A stretch of 64,000 nucleotides of DNA from Agrobacterium vaccinii. GTDB taxonomy: Bacteria > Pseudomonadota > Alphaproteobacteria > Rhizobiales > Rhizobiaceae. The position numbers and the translations under genes are program-made. The notes beneath the pieces were generated by a model that was not told the origin of the DNA, did no database searches, and saw only the letters and a list, made by a program, of their open reading frames with translations. The DNA lies in NCBI RefSeq assembly GCF_021310995.1, contig NZ_CP054150.1, forward strand, positions 2,983,501 through 3,047,500, read 5' to 3'. Of the stretch, positions 48,146-59,070 are shown piece by piece (positions within the stretch are counted from its first letter, which is position 1; each line of letters starts with the position of its first letter).

Positions 48146-48922
48146 TCAATCGAGACGCATGGCAATGCCATGGTCTGCCATATAGGCTTTCGCTTCGCCG
48201 ATGGAATATGTCCCGAAATGGAAGATGGAGGCTGCCAGCACAGCGGTAGCATGGCCTTCTTTCACACCGGCAACGAGATCATCCAGCGTGCCGACGCCGC
48301 CAGATGCGATGACGGGCACACGCACCTGATCGGCAATGGTGCGCGTCAGCGCGATGTCATAACCGCTTTTTGTGCCATCCCGGTCCATAGAGGTGATGAG
48401 CAACTCACCTGCGCCGCGCTCGACCATGCTGATCGCAAACTCCACCGCATTGATGCCTGTCGGCTGGCGACCACCATGGGTGAATATTTCCCACCTGTCA
48501 GCCTCGCCGCTGGTGGAAACCTGTTTCGCGTCGATCGACACCACGATGCACTGGTTGCCGAATTTATCCGCAGCGCGGGCAACGAAATCAGGGTCGTTGA
48601 CGGCAGCAGAGTTGATCGAAACCTTGTCTGCACCACACAGCAGAAGTTTGCGGATATCGCCAACCGCGCGTACGCCGCCGCCAACCGTCACCGGCATGAA
48701 GCAGTGGTCGGCTGTGCGCGAGACAACGTCGAAAATCGTATCGCGATTGTCGGAAGAAGCCGTGATGTCGAGAAAGCAGAGCTCGTCGGCACCGGCGGCA
48801 TCGTAAGCTTTAGCGGCTTCCACCGGATCACCTGCGTCGATGAGATCGACAAAATTAACGCCTTTCACGACGCGTCCGTCCTTAACATCGAGACAGGGAA
48901 TGATACGGGCTTTCAGCGTCAT
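48146..48922 (-). CDS. hisF: Imidazole glycerol phosphate synthase cyclase subunit HisF
   Basis: Cyclase partner of HisH. The 258-residue beta/alpha barrel has [18 protein letters not shown] with catalytic Asp11, the second acid in [16 protein letters not shown] (Asp130 region), and the phosphate loop [11 protein letters not shown]. It overlaps hisA by 4 bp. Confidence 0.97.
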   Translation of the reverse strand: MTLKARIIPCLDVKDGRVVKGVNFVDLIDAGDPVEAAKAYDAAGADELCFLDITASSDNRDTIFDVVSRTADHCFMPVTVGGGVRAVGDIRKLLLCGADKVSINSAAVNDPDFVARAADKFGNQCIVVSIDAKQVSTSGEADRWEIFTHGGRQPTGINAVEFAISMVERGAGELLITSMDRDGTKSGYDIALTRTIADQVRVPVIASGGVGTLDDLVAGVKEGHATAVLAASIFHFGTYSIGEAKAYMADHGIAMRLD

Positions 48923-49653
48923 GCGCGTGCCTCCTTGATCATGGCGAGCGCTTCGACCGGGTCGATACGACCGTCATAGAGGGCGCGACCCGAGATGGCA
49001 CCTTCCAGCTTGACCGCATCGGGTTCCAGCATGCGCTTGATGTCGCCCATGGAGGCAAGACCGCCAGAGGCGATGACCGGAATCGAAACGGCATCCGCCA
49101 GTTCAAGCGTGGAGGCCCAGTTGATACCAGCCAAAATGCCATCGCGATCGATATCGGTGTAGATGATGGCCGCGACGCCCGCACCTTCGAATCGCTGGGC
49201 AAGCTCGATCACGCCAAGCTCCGAGGCTTCCGCCCAGCCCTCCACCGCAACCTTGCCGCCCTTTGCATCGATGCCGACGGCGACCTGACTGGGAAAACGC
49301 TTGCAGGCCTCGATGACCAGAACAGGATCACGCACGGCAATCGTGCCGAGAATAACGCGGGCAAGACCGCGCGACAGCCACGCCTCGATATGATCAAGCG
49401 TGCGAATACCGCCGCCAAGCTGAACCGGATTTTTCGTGGACTTCAAAATGGCATCCACGGCATCGCCATTGACGGTCTGGCCCGCGAAAGCGCCGTTCAA
49501 ATCCACGACATGCAGCCATTCGAACCCTTGGTCTTCAAAGGCCTTTGCCTGAGCTCCGGGGTCGGTGTTGTAAACAGTGGCCTGCTCCATATCGCCAAGC
49601 TTGAGGCGAACGCACTGGCCGTCTTTGAGGTCGATTGCGGGAAAAAGGATCAT
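48919..49653 (-). CDS. hisA: ProFAR isomerase HisA
   Basis: Isomerises ProFAR to PRFAR. The 244-residue barrel begins [17 protein letters not shown], with catalytic Asp8, and contains [17 protein letters not shown] and [16 protein letters not shown] 49653 gives the family start; a longer reading adds 31 non-conserved residues. One base separates it from hisH. Confidence 0.97.
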   Translation of the reverse strand: MILFPAIDLKDGQCVRLKLGDMEQATVYNTDPGAQAKAFEDQGFEWLHVVDLNGAFAGQTVNGDAVDAILKSTKNPVQLGGGIRTLDHIEAWLSRGLARVILGTIAVRDPVLVIEACKRFPSQVAVGIDAKGGKVAVEGWAEASELGVIELAQRFEGAGVAAIIYTDIDRDGILAGINWASTLELADAVSIPVIASGGLASMGDIKRMLEPDAVKLEGAISGRALYDGRIDPVEALAMIKEARA

Positions 49654-49654
49654 A

Positions 49655-50305
49655 TCAGGGCTTCCAGCGCAGGAAATTCGAAATAAGGGCAAGGCCGAGT
49701 GTCTGGCTTTTTTCCGGGTGGAACTGCGCCCCGACCTTGTTGTCACGACCCACGAATGCCGTCATCGCGCCACCATAGCTAGTGGTGGCGATTACATCGT
49801 CCGCATGTGTGGCGGCAAGGTGATAGGAGTGCACGAAATAGGCGTGCAGGCCATCCGACCCGGTCTTTATGCCATCAAACAGCGGGTGAGGGCGGTGCAG
49901 GTCCAGCGTATTCCAGCCGATCTGCGGGATTTTCAAGTCTGGATCGGCAGGGGTCATTTCGACCACGTCGCCCTCGATCCAGCCAAGGCCCTCGCTCGTC
50001 GTCTTCTCCAGCCCGCGAGACGACATCAACTGCATGCCGACGCAGATACCCATGAACGGATGCCCGTGTGTTTCTACCGCTTCGATCATTGCCTCATGCA
50101 TGCCGGTGACGGCATCCAGACCTGCGCGGCAATCGGCGTAAGCGCCAACGCCTGGTAGAACGATACGGTCTGCGGAGGCGACACGGTCCGGCTTGTCGCT
50201 CAACTCGATGGTCGCGTTTATGCCAGCTTCGGCTGCTGCGCGCTCAAAGGCCTTGGTCGCCGAGCGAAGGTTGCCGGAGCCATAATCGATAATTACCACA
50301 CGCAT
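49655..50305 (-). CDS. hisH: Imidazole glycerol phosphate synthase glutaminase subunit HisH
   Basis: Class I glutaminase supplying ammonia to HisF. The 216-residue product begins [20 protein letters not shown] and has the nucleophile in [10 protein letters not shown], with the catalytic His/Glu in [12 protein letters not shown] 50305 follows one base after the upstream DUF2628 stop; an ATG five codons earlier overlaps it. Confidence 0.96.
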   Translation of the reverse strand: MRVVIIDYGSGNLRSATKAFERAAAEAGINATIELSDKPDRVASADRIVLPGVGAYADCRAGLDAVTGMHEAMIEAVETHGHPFMGICVGMQLMSSRGLEKTTSEGLGWIEGDVVEMTPADPDLKIPQIGWNTLDLHRPHPLFDGIKTGSDGLHAYFVHSYHLAATHADDVIATTSYGGAMTAFVGRDNKVGAQFHPEKSQTLGLALISNFLRWKP

Positions 50306-50306
50306 A

Positions 50307-50801
50307 TCAGCGCCTTCCATTCAGATCGAATTGAAACGACCCGGCGGGATCGTTCATCGAAAAACCTGTGCCGACTTTGCGATCCTTCTTCCACTCGGGC
50401 TGCGGAATCGTGCTGGCGTTTGTGGCTTCGCTTTCGAGCAGGTTGGAGAAATAAATGTCTTCCGCCGTCGCCAGATCATGCGCGGTGACGATCGTCTTGA
50501 TTGCCCATCCCTTGGACACGAGATATCGGACGAGAATGTTGTGGCCCTCTAAGCCGGCTATCAATCCCGCAGTCACGGCAAACAATGCGCCTAATATGCC
50601 GTATCCCTCTATCCCCGAAATCTGAATTGCCGCCACCTGAAGCACGACGATGGAAGCGGCCACCCACCACAGACGATGAACGGCAAACCAGATCCACGGG
50701 AAAAACAGGGCAAGCCACGAAAAACGGTCAGCGATGAACCGTGTCGACCGGTGATCTCTGTCCGGTCCGCCGGGGGCTTCAAGAACCAGATAGGATGTCA
50801 T
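50307..50801 (-). CDS. DUF2628 membrane protein in the his operon
   Basis: A 164-residue product with SFRFIADRF-like STRFIADRFSWLALFFPWIW, typical of DUF2628, and three hydrophobic segments (about residues 27-45, 45-62 and 70-92). The C-terminal third is polar. It lies 73 bp after hisB and 1 bp before hisH, the rhizobial his-operon position. No role is known to me. ATG 50801 (MTSYLVLEAPGG) is preferred over an ATG five codons earlier. Confidence 0.82.
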   Translation of the reverse strand: MTSYLVLEAPGGPDRDHRSTRFIADRFSWLALFFPWIWFAVHRLWWVAASIVVLQVAAIQISGIEGYGILGALFAVTAGLIAGLEGHNILVRYLVSKGWAIKTIVTAHDLATAEDIYFSNLLESEATNASTIPQPEWKKDRKVGTGFSMNDPAGSFQFDLNGRR

Positions 50802-50874
50802 TGGCTTTCCTGACAACGTTGAGAGCGGCTGTAGAGGGCATGTCCTCGATGCTGCTCTTACGATTTCATCTGTC

Positions 50875-51471
50875 TCAGGCCAGCATGCCCTTTGTCGAGG
50901 GAACGCGATCGGCCTGCCGTGGATCGATCTCTGTTGCGGTGCGCAACACGCGAGCGACTGCCTTGAAGCACGTTTCGGCGATATGGTGGTTGTTGGCGCC
51001 GTAATGATTAAGAATATGCAGTGTTATTCCGGCATTCTGTGCCAGCGCCTGAAAGAACTCGCGCACCAGTTCGGTATCGAATGTGCCAATCTTCGGCGCA
51101 GAAAATGAGACGTTCCAAACCAGGAATGGCCGCCCGGAAATGTCGACCGCCGCCTTCGTCATGGTCTCATCCATGGCAAGATCGAGCGATGCGTAACGGG
51201 TAATCCCACGACGGTCACCGAGTGCCCTAGAGATTGCCTGGCCGATGGCGATGCCGGTATCTTCGACCGTATGATGGTCATCGATGTGCAGGTCGCCTGC
51301 AACGTCGATGTCCATGTCGATCAGCGAATGGCGGCTGAGCTGGTCCAGCATATGATCGAAGAAACCCACGCCTGTGGAAATTTTCGACTTGCCGCTGCCA
51401 TCGATGTTCACGCGAACGGAAACACTCGTTTCGTTCGTCTTGCGGGAAATCTCAGCTTTACGCTCTGCCAT
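50875..51471 (-). CDS. hisB: Imidazoleglycerol-phosphate dehydratase HisB
   Basis: Dehydrates IGP to imidazole acetol phosphate. The 198-residue monofunctional enzyme has [35 protein letters not shown] (manganese-binding histidines) and [18 protein letters not shown]. It is the first gene of hisB-DUF2628-hisH-hisA-hisF-hisE-coaA and divergent from hslV. Confidence 0.97.
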   Translation of the reverse strand: MAERKAEISRKTNETSVSVRVNIDGSGKSKISTGVGFFDHMLDQLSRHSLIDMDIDVAGDLHIDDHHTVEDTGIAIGQAISRALGDRRGITRYASLDLAMDETMTKAAVDISGRPFLVWNVSFSAPKIGTFDTELVREFFQALAQNAGITLHILNHYGANNHHIAETCFKAVARVLRTATEIDPRQADRVPSTKGMLA

Positions 51472-51670
51472 CTGGCTGCTCCGTACGAATATCGGGGTTC
51501 CTTATCAGCAAGAACCACAAATATCCAGCCATTACATTGCGTTGCGGTATGCCGTCTTGTTCGTTTCCGTGGCTGGAATTTGTAATCGCAAAATCGAGGC
51601 CTACATAGATTGCGAACGGGTCAGCATTTGCGACCCAGCGCAACGCCCTGATGGGGCAAACAGGTGTTTG

Positions 51671-52195
51671 ATGACAACGATTATTACTGTGAGAAAGGGC
51701 GGCAAAGTCGTGATGGCTGGCGATGGTCAGGTCAGCCTCGGACAGACCGTGATGAAAGGCAATGCCCGCAAAGTCCGCCGGATCGGCAAGGGCGACGTCA
51801 TCGCCGGATTTGCCGGTGCCACCGCCGACGCGTTCACATTGCTGGACCGTCTGGAAAAGAAGCTTGAGCAATATCCCGGGCAATTGATGCGGGCCGCCGT
51901 CGAGCTTGCCAAAGACTGGCGCACCGACAAATATCTGCGCAATCTCGAAGCGATGATGCTGGTGGCAGACAAGTCCATCACCCTGGCCATCACCGGTAAT
52001 GGCGATGTGCTCGAGCCGGAACATGGCGCAATCGCTATCGGTTCGGGCGGAAATTACGCTTTTGCTGCTGCCCGCGCACTGATGGATTCTGAAAAATCAG
52101 CGGAAGAGGTGGCGCGCCAGGCTTTGGATATCGCAGCCGATATTTGCGTCTATACCAACCATAATCTCGTGATTGAAACGCTCGACGCAGAGTAG
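51671..52195 (+). CDS. hslV: ATP-dependent protease subunit HslV
   Basis: Proteolytic core of HslUV. The product starts [20 protein letters not shown]; removal of Met exposes the nucleophilic Thr, and the Lys in [13 protein letters not shown] supports it. The 174-residue length is normal. ATG 51671 is used; in-frame sequence upstream is not conserved. It is divergent from hisB across 199 bp. hslU follows after 77 bp; the acetyltransferase gene often found between them in rhizobia is absent. Confidence 0.97.
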   Translation: MTTIITVRKGGKVVMAGDGQVSLGQTVMKGNARKVRRIGKGDVIAGFAGATADAFTLLDRLEKKLEQYPGQLMRAAVELAKDWRTDKYLRNLEAMMLVADKSITLAITGNGDVLEPEHGAIAIGSGGNYAFAAARALMDSEKSAEEVARQALDIAADICVYTNHNLVIETLDAE

Positions 52196-52272
52196 ACTGC
52201 GCCTCACCAAGCGATGGGTCCTGCGGGCCGGGCCGAAACGGCTGGCCGGTAAGGGATGCCGAAAGGAATGAA

Positions 52273-53580
52273 ATGACGACTTTTTCTCCCCGCGAGATCG
52301 TTTCCGAACTCGACCGTCACATCATCGGCCAGCACGATGCCAAGCGCGCCGTGGCGATTGCGCTGCGCAATCGCTGGCGCCGCCAGCAACTGGACGACAG
52401 TCTGCGCGACGAGGTCATGCCGAAGAACATTCTGATGATCGGGCCGACCGGCGTTGGCAAGACCGAAATCTCCCGCCGTCTGGCCAAGCTGGCAGGCGCT
52501 CCCTTCATCAAAGTCGAAGCCACCAAATTCACCGAAGTCGGTTACGTAGGACGCGATGTCGAGCAGATCATCCGCGATCTCGTGGAAATCGGCATCGGCC
52601 TCGTGAAGGAAAAGAAGCGGCTCGAAGTTCAGGCAAAGGCCCATGCCAGCGCCGAAGAACGCGTGTTAGACGCATTGGTTGGCTCGACCGCGTCGCCCGG
52701 AACCCGTGAGAGCTTCCGCAAGAAGCTGCGCGATGGCGAGCTTGACACCAAGGAAATCGATATCGAAATTGCCGATACCAGTAGTGGCATGCCCGGTTTC
52801 GACATCCCTGGCATGCCCGGCGCCAACATCGGTGTTCTCAATCTTTCGGATATGTTCGGCAAGGCCATGGGCGGTCGCAGCAAGAAAGTGCGGACCACGG
52901 TCGAGAAATCCTATGCTGATCTTATTCGCGACGAATCCGACAAATTGCTGGATAACGAACTGATCCAGCGCGAGGCGGTGAAATCCGTCGAGAATGACGG
53001 CATCGTGTTTCTGGACGAGATCGACAAGATCGCAGCCCGCGACGGTGGCATGGGCGCAGGCGTCTCACGCGAAGGCGTTCAGCGCGACCTTCTTCCGCTG
53101 GTGGAAGGGACGACGGTGTCCACGAAATACGGTCCCGTTAAAACGGACCATATCTTGTTCATCGCTTCAGGCGCATTCCACGTGTCGAAGCCCTCAGATC
53201 TCCTGCCGGAGCTTCAGGGTCGTCTGCCCATTCGCGTCGAGCTGAAACCCCTGACCAAGGAGGATTTCCGCCGCATCCTGACCGAAACCGAAGCCAGCCT
53301 CATCCGTCAGTATATCGCGCTGATGGCAACCGAAGAATTGAACCTCGAATTCACAGATGACGCCATCGACGCCTTGGCCGACGTTGCGGTTCATCTGAAT
53401 TCGTCGGTTGAGAATATCGGCGCCCGTCGCTTGCAGACGGTCATGGAGCGTGTGCTGGATGACATCTCGTTCAATGCGCCGGATCGTGGCGGCTCTGCCG
53501 TCAAGATCGATCAGGACTACGTGAAGGAGCATGTTGGCGATATCGCCGCCGACACGGACCTGTCGCGATACATTTTGTAA
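52273..53580 (+). CDS. hslU: HslUV protease ATPase subunit HslU
   Basis: AAA+ unfoldase for HslV. The 435-residue product has [17 protein letters not shown] (Walker A), [17 protein letters not shown] (pore GYVG loop), the I domain (about residues 110-230), [10 protein letters not shown] (Walker B) and the C-terminal DLSRYIL that docks into HslV. A terminator follows. Confidence 0.98.
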   Translation: MTTFSPREIVSELDRHIIGQHDAKRAVAIALRNRWRRQQLDDSLRDEVMPKNILMIGPTGVGKTEISRRLAKLAGAPFIKVEATKFTEVGYVGRDVEQIIRDLVEIGIGLVKEKKRLEVQAKAHASAEERVLDALVGSTASPGTRESFRKKLRDGELDTKEIDIEIADTSSGMPGFDIPGMPGANIGVLNLSDMFGKAMGGRSKKVRTTVEKSYADLIRDESDKLLDNELIQREAVKSVENDGIVFLDEIDKIAARDGGMGAGVSREGVQRDLLPLVEGTTVSTKYGPVKTDHILFIASGAFHVSKPSDLLPELQGRLPIRVELKPLTKEDFRRILTETEASLIRQYIALMATEELNLEFTDDAIDALADVAVHLNSSVENIGARRLQTVMERVLDDISFNAPDRGGSAVKIDQDYVKEHVGDIAADTDLSRYIL

Positions 53581-53590
53581 ATTGAACAAC

Positions 53591-53622
53591 GAGTGCGGCA
53601 ATTGTTGCCGCACTCTTATTTT
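53591..53622 (+). terminator. hslU intrinsic terminator
   Basis: GAGTGCGGCAA (53591-53601) and TTGCCGCACTC (53605-53615) form an 11-bp perfect stem with a 3-nt loop, followed by TTATTTTA. Confidence 0.93.
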
Positions 53623-53729
53623 ACTTGCCTTCTCTCGACATATGGTCACGCTTTTCGCTAATGAAAGCGTTGATGGCGCTCAACGGAATGGTCCGGTTAC
53701 AGTGCCGACCAAGGAAAAGGCATTCGCTC

Positions 53730-54686
53730 GTGCGTAAAACTCTTCTGGCATTGGCCTCCGTCATGGCCTTGTGCGCGGTCTCACAGTCATTCGCGCAAGC
53801 GGCATCGGTCGTTCCGCCGGGCAACCGGAATGCCGAGCAGCCCGGCGTGCCCGGCGCATCGGCACGGCGGACCAAAAGCTCCAACTCCACCTATGACCGC
53901 AAGTATCAGAAAGTGTTCGATCTGCTGTCGGGTGACAAGCAGTTGATTGCGAAAATCAAATCGACCGCCAGTCGTTACGGGATCGACCCGATCCATATGA
54001 TCGGCGCCATCGTGGGTGAGCACACCTACAATGTGGATGCCTATGACCGATTGCAGTCCTACTACGTCAAGGCTGCTTCCTATGCGGGAAACAGCTTCCG
54101 CTTCGGCTACAAGGATGAAAGCATTGCGCAGTTTTTGACGCATTCGCAGTTTTCCAAATGCCAGGCGAAGCGCGATTCCGCCAGCCTCTGGACCTGTCGT
54201 GAAGACGTCTGGGACGCCAGTTTCCGCGGCAAGAAGGTAGATGGTGTCAGCTATCCCGACAATCGCTTCAGCTCCGTCTTCTTCCAGCCTTTCTATGCCG
54301 GGCAGACATTTGGTCTGGGTCAGATCAATCCGCTGACGGCGCTGATGCTGTCGGATGCCGTCGCGCGCGTGTCCGGCTATGAAAAGCTGGACGAGAATGA
54401 CGCCGCTGCGGTCTATAACGCCATCATGGATCCGGACCATTCTCTGGCCTACATGGCCGCTGCCATTCGCAAATCCATCGATGATTACAAATCGATTGCC
54501 GATATGGATATTTCGAAAAATCCAGGCCTGACCTCCACGCTCTATAATCTCGGCGGATCACAACAGCGTGCGGCTGCTCTTGCCCAAAAGAACCGCCAGA
54601 GCGGCGGGTCGCCTGTGTGGCCGGAAGAAAATTATTACGGCTGGCTGGTGAATGAAAAGCTGCCGGAACTTCAGAAACTTCTCTGA
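53730..54686 (+). CDS. DUF1402 secreted protein, lysozyme-like motifs
   Basis: A 318-residue protein read from GTG 53730. The N terminus is a signal peptide (MRKTLLALASVMALCAVSQS, cleavage near SFAQA-AS). The mature part contains IDPIHMIGAIVGEHTYN and, about 110 residues on, FGLGQINPLTALMLS; this E...GLGQINP pattern resembles soluble lytic transglycosylases (catalytic Glu in GEHTYN). Two cysteines (KCQAKRDS... and WTCRED) may form a disulfide. The DUF1402 call is recalled and no function is established. The long ATG reading (53625) would bury the signal peptide. Confidence 0.8.
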   Translation: MRKTLLALASVMALCAVSQSFAQAASVVPPGNRNAEQPGVPGASARRTKSSNSTYDRKYQKVFDLLSGDKQLIAKIKSTASRYGIDPIHMIGAIVGEHTYNVDAYDRLQSYYVKAASYAGNSFRFGYKDESIAQFLTHSQFSKCQAKRDSASLWTCREDVWDASFRGKKVDGVSYPDNRFSSVFFQPFYAGQTFGLGQINPLTALMLSDAVARVSGYEKLDENDAAAVYNAIMDPDHSLAYMAAAIRKSIDDYKSIADMDISKNPGLTSTLYNLGGSQQRAAALAQKNRQSGGSPVWPEENYYGWLVNEKLPELQKLL

Positions 54687-54732
54687 TTTTAGAACAGACT
54701 GCTGGATTGTTTTTAAAAAGAAAACATCTTTA

Positions 54733-54765
54733 GCCCCGGCTTGTGATTGACGAGCCGGGGTTTCA
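54733..54765 (+). terminator. Hairpin after the DUF1402 gene
   Basis: CCCCGGCT (54735-54742) and AGCCGGGG (54754-54761) form an 8-bp stem with an 11-nt loop, then TTTC. Modest intrinsic terminator. Confidence 0.6.
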
Positions 54766-54809
54766 GCGTCCACTCTTGGCGAAAGCATAACCGACAAGGG
54801 AGATATCCG

Positions 54810-56978
54810 GTGAGCCGCATTGAAGAGCATGGTCTGTCGCTTGATGAAACACTCTATCGTTTTTTGAAGGACGACGTTCTGCCGGAAACCGGCCTTGAGC
54901 CCGATGCTTTCTTCGCAGGCTTCTCCAGCATCGTGCACGATCTTTCGCCAAGAAATCGCGAGCTTCTTCACAAGCGCGATGTCTTTCAGGAGAAACTGGA
55001 TAGCTGGTACCGCACCCATGGTGCGCCGGTCGATCTCAATGCCTACGAGGCGTTTCTTCGCGAGATCGGATATCTGTTGCCCGAAGGTGGTGCCTTCAAA
55101 GTCGATACGCAAAATGTCGATCCCGAAATTGCGCAGCTTGCCGGTCCACAGCTCGTCGTCCCGGTCATGAATGCACGCTATGCGCTGAATGCTGCGAACG
55201 CTCGATGGGGTTCGCTTTACGATGCGCTGTATGGCACGGATGCGATCTCCGAAGCGGACGGCGCTGAAAAGGGCAAGGGCTATAATCCAAAGCGTGGCGA
55301 AAAGGTCATCGCATGGGCACGCGATTTTCTGGATCGTTCCGCACCCTTGGACAATGGCAGCTGGTCTGACGCAAACGGCGTCAAAATCGTCGATGGCGTG
55401 CTCCAAATCAGCCTTGGCAACACATGGAAGGGCTTGAAGGACCCTGCGCAATTTACCGGGTTCGGTGGTGATGTGTCCAAGCCGGACACGGTGCTGCTGG
55501 TCAAGAATGGTCTACATGTCGAGATCATCATCGATCCATCGACCGCCATCGGCTCGAATGATGATGCCGGTATTTCGGATATCCTGCTGGAATCGGCGCT
55601 CACCACCATCATGGACTGCGAGGATTCGGTCGCCGCCGTGGATGCCGAGGACAAGGTCGTGGCCTATGGCAACTGGCTGGGCCTTATGCGCGGCGATCTG
55701 ACGGAGGAGGTTTCCAAGGGCGGAAAGTCCTTCACGCGCCGCCTCAATCCCGACCGCAATTACACCGCCCCTGACGGCTCTGCGTTGACGGTGCCCGGAC
55801 GCTCGCTGATGCTGGTCCGCAATGTCGGGCATCTCATGACCAACCCTGCCATTCTCGACCGCGACGGCAACGAAGTTCCCGAAGGCATTATGGATGCCGT
55901 CGTAACGGGGCTGATTGCGCTTTACGACGTCGGCCCCGGCGGGCGCCGTCAGAATTCGCGCGCAGGATCCATGTATGTCGTAAAGCCGAAGATGCACGGC
56001 CCGGAAGAGGTGGCCTTCGCATCGGAGATTTTCTCCCGCGTCGAGAAACTGATCGGCATGGCGCCCAATACCATCAAAATGGGCATCATGGATGAGGAAC
56101 GCCGCACCACGGTCAACCTCAAGGAATGTATACGGGCTGCCAAGGATCGCGTGGTCTTTATCAATACCGGCTTCCTCGATCGCACTGGTGATGAAATTCA
56201 CACTTCGATGGAAGCAGGCCCGATGATTCGCAAGGGCGACATGAAGCAGGCTTCCTGGATCGCAGCCTATGAGAACTGGAACGTCGATATCGGTCTGGAA
56301 TGCGGTCTTTCCGGCCACGCGCAGATCGGCAAGGGGATGTGGGCCATGCCGGATCTGATGGCCGCGATGCTGGAACAGAAGATCGCCCATCCCAAGGCGG
56401 GTGCGAACACGGCCTGGGTTCCGTCTCCCACCGCAGCCACGCTTCATGCCACGCATTATCACAGCGTCGATGTCGCCGAAGTCCAGAGCGGTTTGAAGCA
56501 CCGCAAACGCGCAAAGCTTGGCGACATTCTCTCCGTGCCAGTCGCGGTACGTCCTAACTGGAGCGCCGAGGAGATTCAGCGTGAGCTGGACAACAATGCG
56601 CAGGGCATTCTGGGTTATGTAGTGCGCTGGGTCGATCAGGGCGTCGGTTGCTCGAAAGTGCCCGACATCAACAATGTCGGCCTGATGGAAGACCGTGCAA
56701 CGCTGCGGATTTCCGCCCAGCACATGGCCAACTGGCTGCGCCACGGCGTGGTCACGGAAGCCCAGATCGTCGAGACGATGAAGCGCATGGCGGCTGTGGT
56801 CGATGGCCAGAATGCTGGCGACCACGCCTATATGGCCATGGCCGGAAACTTCGACGAATCAGTCGCGTTTCAGGCTGCGCTCGAGCTGGTCTTGAAGGGC
56901 AGGGAGCAGCCGAACGGCTACACCGAGCCGGTTCTCCACCGCCGCCGCCTGGAATTGAAGGCGAAACAGACAGCTTAA
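54810..56978 (+). CDS. glcB: Malate synthase G
   Basis: Condenses glyoxylate and acetyl-CoA to malate. The 722-residue length is that of the monomeric G form. Visible are [30 protein letters not shown], the [17 protein letters not shown] catalytic-loop arginine, [20 protein letters not shown], and [23 protein letters not shown] 54810 has AAGGGAG 6 bp upstream and starts [14 protein letters not shown] as in relatives. Confidence 0.97.
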   Translation: MSRIEEHGLSLDETLYRFLKDDVLPETGLEPDAFFAGFSSIVHDLSPRNRELLHKRDVFQEKLDSWYRTHGAPVDLNAYEAFLREIGYLLPEGGAFKVDTQNVDPEIAQLAGPQLVVPVMNARYALNAANARWGSLYDALYGTDAISEADGAEKGKGYNPKRGEKVIAWARDFLDRSAPLDNGSWSDANGVKIVDGVLQISLGNTWKGLKDPAQFTGFGGDVSKPDTVLLVKNGLHVEIIIDPSTAIGSNDDAGISDILLESALTTIMDCEDSVAAVDAEDKVVAYGNWLGLMRGDLTEEVSKGGKSFTRRLNPDRNYTAPDGSALTVPGRSLMLVRNVGHLMTNPAILDRDGNEVPEGIMDAVVTGLIALYDVGPGGRRQNSRAGSMYVVKPKMHGPEEVAFASEIFSRVEKLIGMAPNTIKMGIMDEERRTTVNLKECIRAAKDRVVFINTGFLDRTGDEIHTSMEAGPMIRKGDMKQASWIAAYENWNVDIGLECGLSGHAQIGKGMWAMPDLMAAMLEQKIAHPKAGANTAWVPSPTAATLHATHYHSVDVAEVQSGLKHRKRAKLGDILSVPVAVRPNWSAEEIQRELDNNAQGILGYVVRWVDQGVGCSKVPDINNVGLMEDRATLRISAQHMANWLRHGVVTEAQIVETMKRMAAVVDGQNAGDHAYMAMAGNFDESVAFQAALELVLKGREQPNGYTEPVLHRRRLELKAKQTA

Positions 56979-56995
56979 GCTGCTCTCAACCCAAC

Positions 56996-57030
56996 AAAAA
57001 GCCGCCGGGATAATCCTCGGCGGCTTTTTT
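56996..57030. terminator. Bidirectional terminator between glcB and the L,D-transpeptidase gene
   Basis: AAAAAGCCGCCG (56996-57007) and CGGCGGCTTTTTT (57018-57030) form a 12-bp stem with A and T tracts on the outside, so it serves both convergent genes. Confidence 0.93.
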
Positions 57031-57050
57031 ATTCGTCGTATCTGCGACCC

Positions 57051-57737
57051 TTACTGGATCACGATGACCTTGGAGCTGCGGCCCGGGCGGACGCGGCTGT
57101 AGAGATCGATGACATCCTGATTGATCATGCGAATGCAGCCCGAAGACGCAGCCGTGCCGATGGAAGCCCATTCTGGCGAACCGTGGATGCGGAACAGCGT
57201 GTCCTGACCCTTTTCGTTGAAGAGATACATGGCGCGTGCACCCAGCGGGTTGGTGAGGCCTGGGCCCATGCCTGCATCGACATATTTGGAGATTTCCGGC
57301 TTGCGCACGGCCATTTCCTTTGGCGGATGCCACATGGGCCATTCCTGCTTCCAGGCCACATAGGCTTCACCAGCCCATGCAAAGCCCTGCTTGCCAACGC
57401 CGATACCGTAACGCACAGCCTTGCCGCCTGGCAGGATGTAGTACAGGAAGCGTTCACGGGTGTTGACGATCACCGTGCCTGGCCGCTCAGGGGTCTCGAA
57501 GCTGACGACCTGACGGTGAAAGCGCTTGTCGACGCGGTTGATCGGAATGGCTGGCAGAGCGTAGCCTGCATCGGTCGTCGCACCGTAAACTTCGTCACCG
57601 AAGATCTGGGTGGTTTCGACGACGACGGGGGCAGCAACCGGACGAGCAGAGGAGGTCTCGGTCGTCGTGGAGGCGCAACCGGTCAAAGCAAGTACCGAAG
57701 ACAGGCCGAGGGCAGTCAATGATGTGCGAATGCGCAT
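57051..57737 (-). CDS. L,D-transpeptidase lipoprotein (YkuD family)
   Basis: A 228-residue YkuD-domain protein. The signal sequence ends in LALTGC, so it is a lipoprotein anchored at Cys21. The catalytic block is IHGSPEWASIGTAASSGCIR, with the essential His and Cys. L,D-transpeptidases make 3-3 crosslinks or attach envelope proteins to peptidoglycan; in Agrobacterium they matter for polar growth. ATG 57737 (MRIRTSLTALG) is the lipoprotein start. Confidence 0.92.
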   Translation of the reverse strand: MRIRTSLTALGLSSVLALTGCASTTTETSSARPVAAPVVVETTQIFGDEVYGATTDAGYALPAIPINRVDKRFHRQVVSFETPERPGTVIVNTRERFLYYILPGGKAVRYGIGVGKQGFAWAGEAYVAWKQEWPMWHPPKEMAVRKPEISKYVDAGMGPGLTNPLGARAMYLFNEKGQDTLFRIHGSPEWASIGTAASSGCIRMINQDVIDLYSRVRPGRSSKVIVIQ

Positions 57738-57922
57738 GATTTTCTCGCGGGAAATATCGCCCAAATCAGGCGATGCATGAAGATCTATTGAATAGATGGG
57801 TTATTTTCGATTAATCTTGCGTTGGCAAGCCGTTGCACCGCAGCAAGAGAATACGGCGCGCGAAATTGCGGCTTCATGGTCTTTTTGCAACATGAAAGGG
57901 GGTCCGTACCCCGGTTTTATCC

Positions 57923-58408
57923 ATGACTATTCTTTCCATCATCAACAATAATCCGTTAATCGACGGACGGCAGTCGGCAAACGCCATGCTGGTGCGACGT
58001 GGTGTGCAGATATTGCTCCACGAAATGCGTCATTCTGTTTTGCCGGAATTGCCGCTTTCAAGCGGTCGCCGCGCCGATCTGATCAGCCTGTCGGTCAAGG
58101 GCGAAATATGGATCATCGAGATCAAATCTTCCATCGAGGATTTCAAGGTCGATCGCAAATGGCCTGATTATCGACAGCACTGCGACCGGCTGTTCTTTGC
58201 AACGCATGACGCCGTGCCGCTCGATATCTTCCCCGAGGACTGCGGTCTGTTCGTTTCGGATGGATATGGCGCGCATATGCTACGGGATGCGCCGGAACAC
58301 AGGCTGCCGCCCGCGACACGAAAGTCCGTTATGCTCGATTTTTCCCGCACCGCGGCCCGGCGCTTGATGATGGCCGAGTGGTCCACCGGCGACAGCTACA
58401 CCGACTGA
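57923..58408 (+). CDS. mmcB: MmcB-family DNA repair protein
   Basis: A 161-residue protein with DGRQSANAMLVRRGVQILL and GRRADLISLSVKGEIWIIEI then KSS; Asp52, Glu66 and Lys68 fit a PD-(D/E)XK nuclease fold. The family is named after mitomycin-C sensitivity in Caulobacter and is often SOS-linked. I found no GTTC-N7-GTTC SOS box upstream. It is convergent with actR with only 3 bp between stops. Confidence 0.88.
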   Translation: MTILSIINNNPLIDGRQSANAMLVRRGVQILLHEMRHSVLPELPLSSGRRADLISLSVKGEIWIIEIKSSIEDFKVDRKWPDYRQHCDRLFFATHDAVPLDIFPEDCGLFVSDGYGAHMLRDAPEHRLPPATRKSVMLDFSRTAARRLMMAEWSTGDSYTD

Positions 58409-58411
58409 GCC

Positions 58412-59002
58412 TTACTTCGGCGCCCGCTTGGCCAGAATGCGCTGAAGCGTGCGACGATGCATGTTGAGGCGCCGCGCCGTCTCGGAAACATTGCGCTCGC
58501 ACATCTCGTAGACGCGCTGAATATGCTCCCAGCGGACACGGTCTGCTGACATCGGATTTTCCGGCAGGTCCATCTTGTCGCCCTCGCGCTGCGTCAATGC
58601 GTTGAAGACATCGTCCGCGTCGGCGGGTTTGGCCAGATAGTCCAGAGCACCGAGTTTGACCGCCGTCACCGCCGTGGCGATGTTGCCATAGCCGGTCAGC
58701 ACCACGATCTGTGTGTCATCCCTGTGCTGGCGTATGGCTTCGATCACCTCAAGACCGTTACCGTCGCCGAGGCGCAGATCGACCACCGCATATTTCGGAG
58801 GGGCCAGCCGCGACTTGGCGATGCCTTCGCTGACCGATTCCGCCGTATCCACGACAAAACCACGCGTTTCCATGGCGCGCGCCAGCCGCCGCAAAAACGG
58901 GCCGTCGTCATCGACGATAAGAAGTGACTTGTCCGGCCCGATCGCATCACCCTCGGTGGATACGATGGCTTCAGCCTCGTTTTTATGTGTGTCGTCACTC
59001 AT
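58412..59002 (-). CDS. actR: Redox response regulator ActR (RegA/PrrA family)
   Basis: A 196-residue regulator: receiver with Asp75 in YAVVDLRLGDGNGLEVI, conserved TGYGNIATAVTAVKLGALDY, a short linker and a Fis-type HTH (NVSETARRLNMHRRTLQRIL) whose sequence is nearly invariant in RegA proteins. ATG 59002 (MSDDTHKNEAE) has GGAG upstream; ATG 59032 is possible. It follows actS by 68 bp. In rhizobia ActSR controls acid tolerance, CO2 fixation, denitrification and redox genes. Confidence 0.94.
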   Translation of the reverse strand: MSDDTHKNEAEAIVSTEGDAIGPDKSLLIVDDDGPFLRRLARAMETRGFVVDTAESVSEGIAKSRLAPPKYAVVDLRLGDGNGLEVIEAIRQHRDDTQIVVLTGYGNIATAVTAVKLGALDYLAKPADADDVFNALTQREGDKMDLPENPMSADRVRWEHIQRVYEMCERNVSETARRLNMHRRTLQRILAKRAPK

Positions 59003-59070
59003 CCCTGTGGTCTCCGGCGGTTTGTCAGCCATATGAGTTCGACCTTACTGCTTTCAAGCGCGCAATAAAG

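Noticed and set aside
51472..51670. Heat-shock sigma32 promoter for hslV
   Set aside because: A CTTG with a loose -10 can be found, but spacing and -10 match are too weak to call.
57738..57922. SOS box upstream of mmcB
   Set aside because: I looked for GTTC-N7-GTTC and found none in this gap. SOS control may still exist through a diverged site.
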